Source: CAIOZW01 sp049317725
Lineage (GTDB): Bacteria; Acidobacteriota; Blastocatellia; RBC074
Direction: 5' to 3'
Assembly (NCBI GenBank): GCA_049317725.1
Contig: JBMOHS010000082.1
Span: 1-17,414, forward strand
DNA length: 17,414 nt
The notes under the pieces are model-generated. The model was given only the letters and a program-made list of their open reading frames with translations. It had not been told where the DNA came from and made no database searches. The translations under genes were made by a program, and so were the position numbers. This document shows positions 13,896-17,414 of this stretch, one piece after another. Positions within the stretch are counted from its first letter, which is position 1. Every line of letters starts with the position of its first letter.

Positions 13896-14975
13896 ATGGG
13901 GAGGCGATTGAGAAGCAGACACGCCATCTGGTCAGTTCTTCTGGTGGGGGTGATCCTGGGATCGGCCTGTAGCGGGTTGGTCAAGGTCGAAGACATCACT
14001 ATTCCGCACCTCTTGACCCCCATCAGCACAGCGACAGTCGAGGAGATGACCGGGCAGCTCCAGCCCTTCCTCCAATTGGATACGTTGCGTGCCTCGAGCA
14101 TCTACCTGCGCTTCGACGATCTGGAATCGGCCCAGCGGTACCGCGATGCCGATGCCCTCCTCGCCCTCCAACGTCCCGACAAGATTCGTTTGGTGGTCAA
14201 TGTTCCAGTCGTCAAGACCCGGATCGCCGAGATGGTCTCGGAAGAGAACCGCTTTCGCGTCGCCGTCTACCCCACAGACTACCGGCGGTTTCTCTTTGGC
14301 ACCAACACGGCAGACTACAGCGAGTGGCGCGCACGGCTGGGCGAAAAGGGGCGCAGCGCCCTGATCGCCGCCCGACCGTTCCACTTCACCGATGCCCTGC
14401 TCATCCGACCTCTCCAACGGGAAGACTCCCGGTACTACTACAGTCTGGAAGAGAGCCTGCAGGAGGAGCCGGCCCCCACGCCGGGAGCGAAGAAGGGCGC
14501 GCGGATCCTTCGGTCGTACTACGTGCTGGCGGAGATCCTGCGGGCGAATGAGGGAGAGATTGCGGGTCGAGTCACCCGGCGATTCTGGTTCGACCGGACG
14601 CGCAACGCCCTCTTCTCCAGACAGCAGATCTTCGATCGTGCCGGCCGGCTTGAGACCGATGTGACCTATTCTGACTATCGTGCCTTGAAGGCATCTGACC
14701 AGACGCTCTGGCCCGGATCGATCCAGGTCAGCCGCCCCTATGACAGCTACCAGGCACGATTGCTCTTCGTCGAGGGGAAGTTCGAGACCAATGTTGCCCT
14801 GCCGGCGGGCGTCTTCCAGTTGGAAAACACGGAGGGCCTCCCCGAAACCGACCTTGATAGCTCAGAAGGGTCTCCAGGGGTCAAGCAGCCCTCCGGCCCG
14901 GCTCGCGCAGCGAGCAAGCCGGCCAGAGGCGGACCAGATGCCAGCCTCTTCCGCCAACAAGAGCGCCAGCGCTGA
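13896..14975 (+). CDS. Probable lipoprotein with LolA/LolB-like character
   Basis: This 359-residue protein has a basic N-terminus, a hydrophobic stretch and a cysteine at residue 25 (VGVILGSAC-S). It looks like a lipoprotein signal, although the lipobox is not ideal. The body is beta-rich with a central helix-poor sheet pattern. A C-terminal block (FWFDRTRNALFSRQQIFDRAGRLETDVTYSDYRAL, then WPGSIQVSRP and a strand into FETNVALPAGVFQLE) resembles the curved-sheet LolA/LolB/DUF4292 group. Members of that group handle lipids or lipoproteins at the envelope. The last ~45 residues are a Pro/Ala/Ser-rich, probably disordered tail. The ATG at 13896 has GAGGTGA close upstream. The permease starts 60 bp downstream, so it is likely the substrate-facing component of that ABC system. 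The family assignment rests on pattern resemblance only. Confidence 0.8.
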   Translation: MGRRLRSRHAIWSVLLVGVILGSACSGLVKVEDITIPHLLTPISTATVEEMTGQLQPFLQLDTLRASSIYLRFDDLESAQRYRDADALLALQRPDKIRLVVNVPVVKTRIAEMVSEENRFRVAVYPTDYRRFLFGTNTADYSEWRARLGEKGRSALIAARPFHFTDALLIRPLQREDSRYYYSLEESLQEEPAPTPGAKKGARILRSYYVLAEILRANEGEIAGRVTRRFWFDRTRNALFSRQQIFDRAGRLETDVTYSDYRALKASDQTLWPGSIQVSRPYDSYQARLLFVEGKFETNVALPAGVFQLENTEGLPETDLDSSEGSPGVKQPSGPARAASKPARGGPDASLFRQQERQR

Positions 14976-15035
14976 CTGGCCAACGGGATTGGGTGTTCCT
15001 CATCCAGATATCGCGACACCAGCAAGATCAACTTC

Positions 15036-16133
15036 ATGGACAGTTTAATCGTCTCCAACCTGCGACAGCGCCCAACGCGAACCTTGATCAGCGTCAGTGG
15101 TGTCGCCCTGGGTGTCCTGTTGGTCGTCCTCAACACCGGCCTTGTCCGGGGAATGCTCAACGACCGGATTCGTCGCGAGAAAGGACTGGGGGCCGAAATT
15201 CAGTTTACGCGGAAGGGCTCGAGCGTCCTCTCGCCCTCGTCGATCCTTTCACTCGACGTTCGGTACGCCGGGCGGTTGAGCCAGGTCGAAGGGGTGACCC
15301 GAGTCAGTCCCGTCGGGCGGTACGTGCAGAGTGGGCCATCCGGCCTCGGGTTTGAGCAGGTCGATGGAATCGAACTGGATGGATACGCGGCGATCAGCGG
15401 TCTTCGCATCCTGGAAGGAAGGGCTTTCCAAGGCGAACAAGAGGTCATCATTGACGAACTCAAGGCCCGGCAAGGCAAGCTCGGCATCGGGAGCAGCCTC
15501 CAGGTCTTTGGCAAGACGCTGACGGTCGTCGGCATCTATGGCCCTGAGTCGGGGGCCCGCATCAAGATGGACCTTCGCCACCTGCAACAGTACCTTGCCG
15601 CCGAGAACAAATGTACCTTCATGATGGTCAAGGTGAGCGACCCGGACCGGCAGGTAGAGGTCCAGGAACGGATCAACCGCGAATTGCCTGGAAACATCGT
15701 CCTGCTGACGAGGGACATTTCGACCGGCTTCGGGCGGGCGATTCCGGGTATTGACAGCTTCGTCAAGGCCGTCCTGACCCTCTCAACGATCGTCAGTCTG
15801 CTGGTGATCCTGCTCGCCATGTACACGACCATCACCGAGCGAACACGCGAGATTGGCATCCTCAAATCGCTTGGCGCCTCACGAAGGTACATCGTGACGG
15901 TGATCGAGAAGGAGGCGCTGACGATCAGCCTGATCGGAATCGTCGTCGGGCTGGTACTGGCTGTGACAATTGGAGCCATCATCGAACATCAGACGTCCCT
16001 GCAACTGGAGTTTCACTGGAGTTGGATGGTGGTTGCCGCCACCATTGGGCTGGTGGCGGGTGCGGTTGGGGCGCTCTACCCGGCGGTGCGAGCAGCCAAT
16101 CAGGATCCGGTGAAGGCTCTCTCGTATGAATAG
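15036..16133 (+). CDS. ABC transporter permease, FtsX/MacB type
   Basis: This 365-residue inner-membrane protein has the MacB/LolC-E topology. There is one N-terminal helix (about 15-37), then a large periplasmic MacB-PCD domain (about 40-245). Three C-terminal helices lie around 250-275, 300-325 and 335-355. Between the first two is the cytoplasmic coupling motif TERTREIGILKSLGASRRYIV, which contacts the ATPase in this family. The end, ALYPAVRAANQDPVKALSYE, is the standard FtsX terminus. Such permeases act as mechanotransmitters for export or lipoprotein release rather than as pores. The ATG at 15036 has only a weak ribosome site. A 7-bp hairpin (16137-16153) lies directly after its stop and before the ATPase gene. 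Confidence 0.94.
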   Translation: MDSLIVSNLRQRPTRTLISVSGVALGVLLVVLNTGLVRGMLNDRIRREKGLGAEIQFTRKGSSVLSPSSILSLDVRYAGRLSQVEGVTRVSPVGRYVQSGPSGLGFEQVDGIELDGYAAISGLRILEGRAFQGEQEVIIDELKARQGKLGIGSSLQVFGKTLTVVGIYGPESGARIKMDLRHLQQYLAAENKCTFMMVKVSDPDRQVEVQERINRELPGNIVLLTRDISTGFGRAIPGIDSFVKAVLTLSTIVSLLVILLAMYTTITERTREIGILKSLGASRRYIVTVIEKEALTISLIGIVVGLVLAVTIGAIIEHQTSLQLEFHWSWMVVAATIGLVAGAVGALYPAVRAANQDPVKALSYE

Positions 16134-16136
16134 TCC

Positions 16137-16153
16137 ACGGGGAGATTCCCCGT
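16137..16153 (+). other. Intra-operon hairpin between permease and ATPase genes
   Basis: ACGGGGA (16137-16143) pairs with TCCCCGT (16147-16153) around a 3-base loop, four bases past the permease stop codon. There is no T-run, so full termination is unlikely. It could stabilise the upstream message or lower ATPase expression. Confidence 0.45.
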
Positions 16154-16199
16154 CATTACCGGGCGTGTCCCGCGGAACAGCCCCTGCCGGTCGGAGACC

Positions 16200-16955
16200 A
16201 TGAACCCAAACCTGTTGTCAAACCAGCGGCCAAACCTGCTGCCAATTCTGCTGACAGATCACCTGACGATGACCTACCGGATCGGCAAGGTCGATGTGCC
16301 TGCCTTACGGGGCGTCAACCTCTCGGTTCTTCCCGGGGAGTTTGTCTCGATCATGGGGCCCTCGGGATGCGGCAAATCGACGCTCCTGCACATTCTCGGG
16401 GGATTGCTCCGCCCAACCGGCGGGCGCGTCGTCGTTGATGGTGAGGATTTGGCTCAGATGAGCGACGGTGCCCGGACAGATTTGCGCCGACGCAAGATCG
16501 GGTTTGTCTTCCAGCGATTCAACCTCTTCCCGACCCTGACAGCGGAAGGCAACCTCAAGTTGGCCGAGCACATTCACCAAGGGGGCCGGCGTGGATCTGA
16601 TTCGGGTTTGGCTCGACCAGAGGGCCCGCTCGACCACGATACGCGTCGCGAAGTCCTGCGACTTCTCCGTCTCGAGAACAAGATGGGGCACAGACCCCTT
16701 GAGATGTCTGGCGGAGAGCAGCAACGAGTGGCCATCGCTCGCGCGGTGATCAATCGCCCGGCGATCATCTTGGCCGATGAACCGACCGGGAACCTCGACT
16801 CGGAGAACTCTCAACTCGTCCTCAATATGCTCCAGGAACTCAATCGCGAACTACATCAGACGATTGTCATGATCACCCACAACCCGGAAGCGGCAGCCGT
16901 CGCCAGCCGAACCATCGAGATGCGCGACGGGATGATCGTCCGGGATAGCCGGTAG
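16200..16955 (+). CDS. ABC transporter ATP-binding protein, LolD/MacB type
   Basis: This 251-residue ATPase powers the adjacent permease. Walker A is GPSGCGKST (53-61), the Q-loop Gln is 105 (FVFQRFNLFP), and the signature is MSGGEQQRVAIARA (169-182). Walker B is IILADEPTGNLDS (189-201), and the H-loop His is 227 (MITHN). QRFNLFPTLTA and the EPTGNLDS D-loop are typical of the LolD/MacB/FtsE group. About 20 extra residues (126-146, Gly/Arg-rich) sit between the Q-loop and the signature, making the helical subdomain longer than usual. The N-terminal ~18 residues are also an extension. GGAG lies just ahead of the ATG. A small membrane-protein gene follows after 7 bp. Confidence 0.95.
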   Translation: MNPNLLSNQRPNLLPILLTDHLTMTYRIGKVDVPALRGVNLSVLPGEFVSIMGPSGCGKSTLLHILGGLLRPTGGRVVVDGEDLAQMSDGARTDLRRRKIGFVFQRFNLFPTLTAEGNLKLAEHIHQGGRRGSDSGLARPEGPLDHDTRREVLRLLRLENKMGHRPLEMSGGEQQRVAIARAVINRPAIILADEPTGNLDSENSQLVLNMLQELNRELHQTIVMITHNPEAAAVASRTIEMRDGMIVRDSR

Positions 16956-16962
16956 GGCCGCC

Positions 16963-17376
16963 ATGAAGAAGATTCTCACGGGAATCAAGTCGACTCTCAA
17001 CTGGTCGTATCCACGCGGATCGTGGCAATACGATCTCCTCTGCGCCTTGATCATCGCCATCATCTTTCTGGTTCCGAGCCGCTTCTTTGGTGACCGGGAT
17101 CGCTCCAAGGCGCCCCTTCCCCTTCCGCCCCCGGCGCAGCTCCGCCAACTCGAGATCGATCCAGCCGAACTGCAGGATTTTCTCCAGCGTCGGCACCGAT
17201 CCGACCTGCGTAATTTTCCAACCCGGGCGCTTGGTTTCTACCTGCAGGAACAATACAATCAGTCCGTTACCCTCCTGCGCTACGCGGAGGAGACCGGAGC
17301 CGATGGCCGACGCCGTTACCGGGCTTTCGTCGAGGTTCCGCAGGAAGATCGTCAACGGGAGAGTCGCCAAGACTGA
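16963..17376 (+). CDS. Small single-span membrane protein of unknown function
   Basis: This 137-residue protein matches no family I recognise. A positively charged start (MKKILTGIKS) precedes one hydrophobic helix at about 22-41 (WQYDLLCALIIAIIFLVPSRF). A basic stretch and a Pro-rich segment (APLPLPPPAQ) follow, then a soluble C-terminal region (about 60-137) rich in charged residues. It starts 7 bp after the ATPase stop, with the only ribosome-site-like bases overlapping that stop, so it is probably coupled to it. Position suggests an accessory or adaptor subunit of the ABC system, perhaps carrying its soluble part into the periplasm. That role is inferred from context alone. Confidence 0.75.
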   Translation: MKKILTGIKSTLNWSYPRGSWQYDLLCALIIAIIFLVPSRFFGDRDRSKAPLPLPPPAQLRQLEIDPAELQDFLQRRHRSDLRNFPTRALGFYLQEQYNQSVTLLRYAEETGADGRRRYRAFVEVPQEDRQRESRQD

Positions 17377-17414
17377 TGTCTGTTCGAGGAGCCACTCGGG
17401 GCATTGGGACCAAG
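17376..17414 (+). CDS. Possible start of a further operon gene, 3'-truncated by window edge
   Basis: An ATG at 17376 overlaps the preceding stop codon (TGATG) and stays open to the window end, giving 13 residues (MSVRGATRGIGTK). GGGAGAG lies 11 bp upstream. The overlap suggests translational coupling within the ABC operon. The fragment is too short to identify and could be chance. Confidence 0.35.
   Translation, partial: MSVRGATRGIGTK

Noticed and set aside
13600..14101. Minus-strand open frames (76 and 150 codons) in the intergenic region and over the lipoprotein start
   Set aside because: They have no ribosome site or domain, and the larger one runs antisense into the lipoprotein gene.

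Overview
The window is a GC-rich bacterial chromosomal segment with tightly packed genes on both strands. It carries one tRNA gene and shows no insertion sequence, phage gene or CRISPR array. A GWxTD-domain protein, a pair of EutN/CcmL microcompartment vertex proteins and a lipoprotein/MacB-type ABC cassette together point to Acidobacteriota, perhaps a Blastocatellia-like lineage. That placement is an inference from gene content, not from a marker gene.

Layout. 1-2135 (+): a 5'-truncated PD-(D/E)XK nuclease-like protein, then truB. 2158-3097 (-): a compact, translationally coupled three-gene microcompartment cassette, converging on truB. It encodes two different BMC vertex (pentamer) proteins and a 114-residue protein with an encapsulation-peptide-like helix, a Pro-rich linker and a four-cysteine tail. 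3307-3999 (+): a HAD phosphatase whose leader holds three 14-bp tandem repeats. 3983-6322 (-): a Bcp/PrxQ peroxiredoxin followed by a GAF-GAF-PP2C (RsbU-type) phosphatase. 6653-6725 (-): tRNA-Ala(GGC) with a good sigma70-type promoter and a downstream hairpin/T-run. 6910-9876 (-): a zinc alcohol dehydrogenase, an alpha/beta hydrolase and a site-2-type M50 protease in one probable operon. 10049-11242 (+): a SlyD-type FKBP isomerase and endonuclease V. 11507-13216 (-): a secreted GWxTD-domain protein. 13217-13895: a 679-bp gene-free region with tandem repeats, phased motifs and hairpins. 13896 to the right edge (+): a LolA/LolB-like lipoprotein, a FtsX/MacB permease, its ATPase, a small membrane protein and perhaps the start of another gene.

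How the parts work together. The microcompartment cassette looks like a satellite locus: it supplies vertices and a possible cargo or assembly protein, but no hexameric shell protein or signature enzyme, which must be encoded elsewhere if a shell is made. The peroxiredoxin/RsbU pair suggests redox stress coupled to a partner-switch signalling phosphatase. The ABC cassette looks like a complete envelope export or lipoprotein-handling module. The strongest candidate for something undescribed is the small Cys-tailed protein with its paired vertex proteins.
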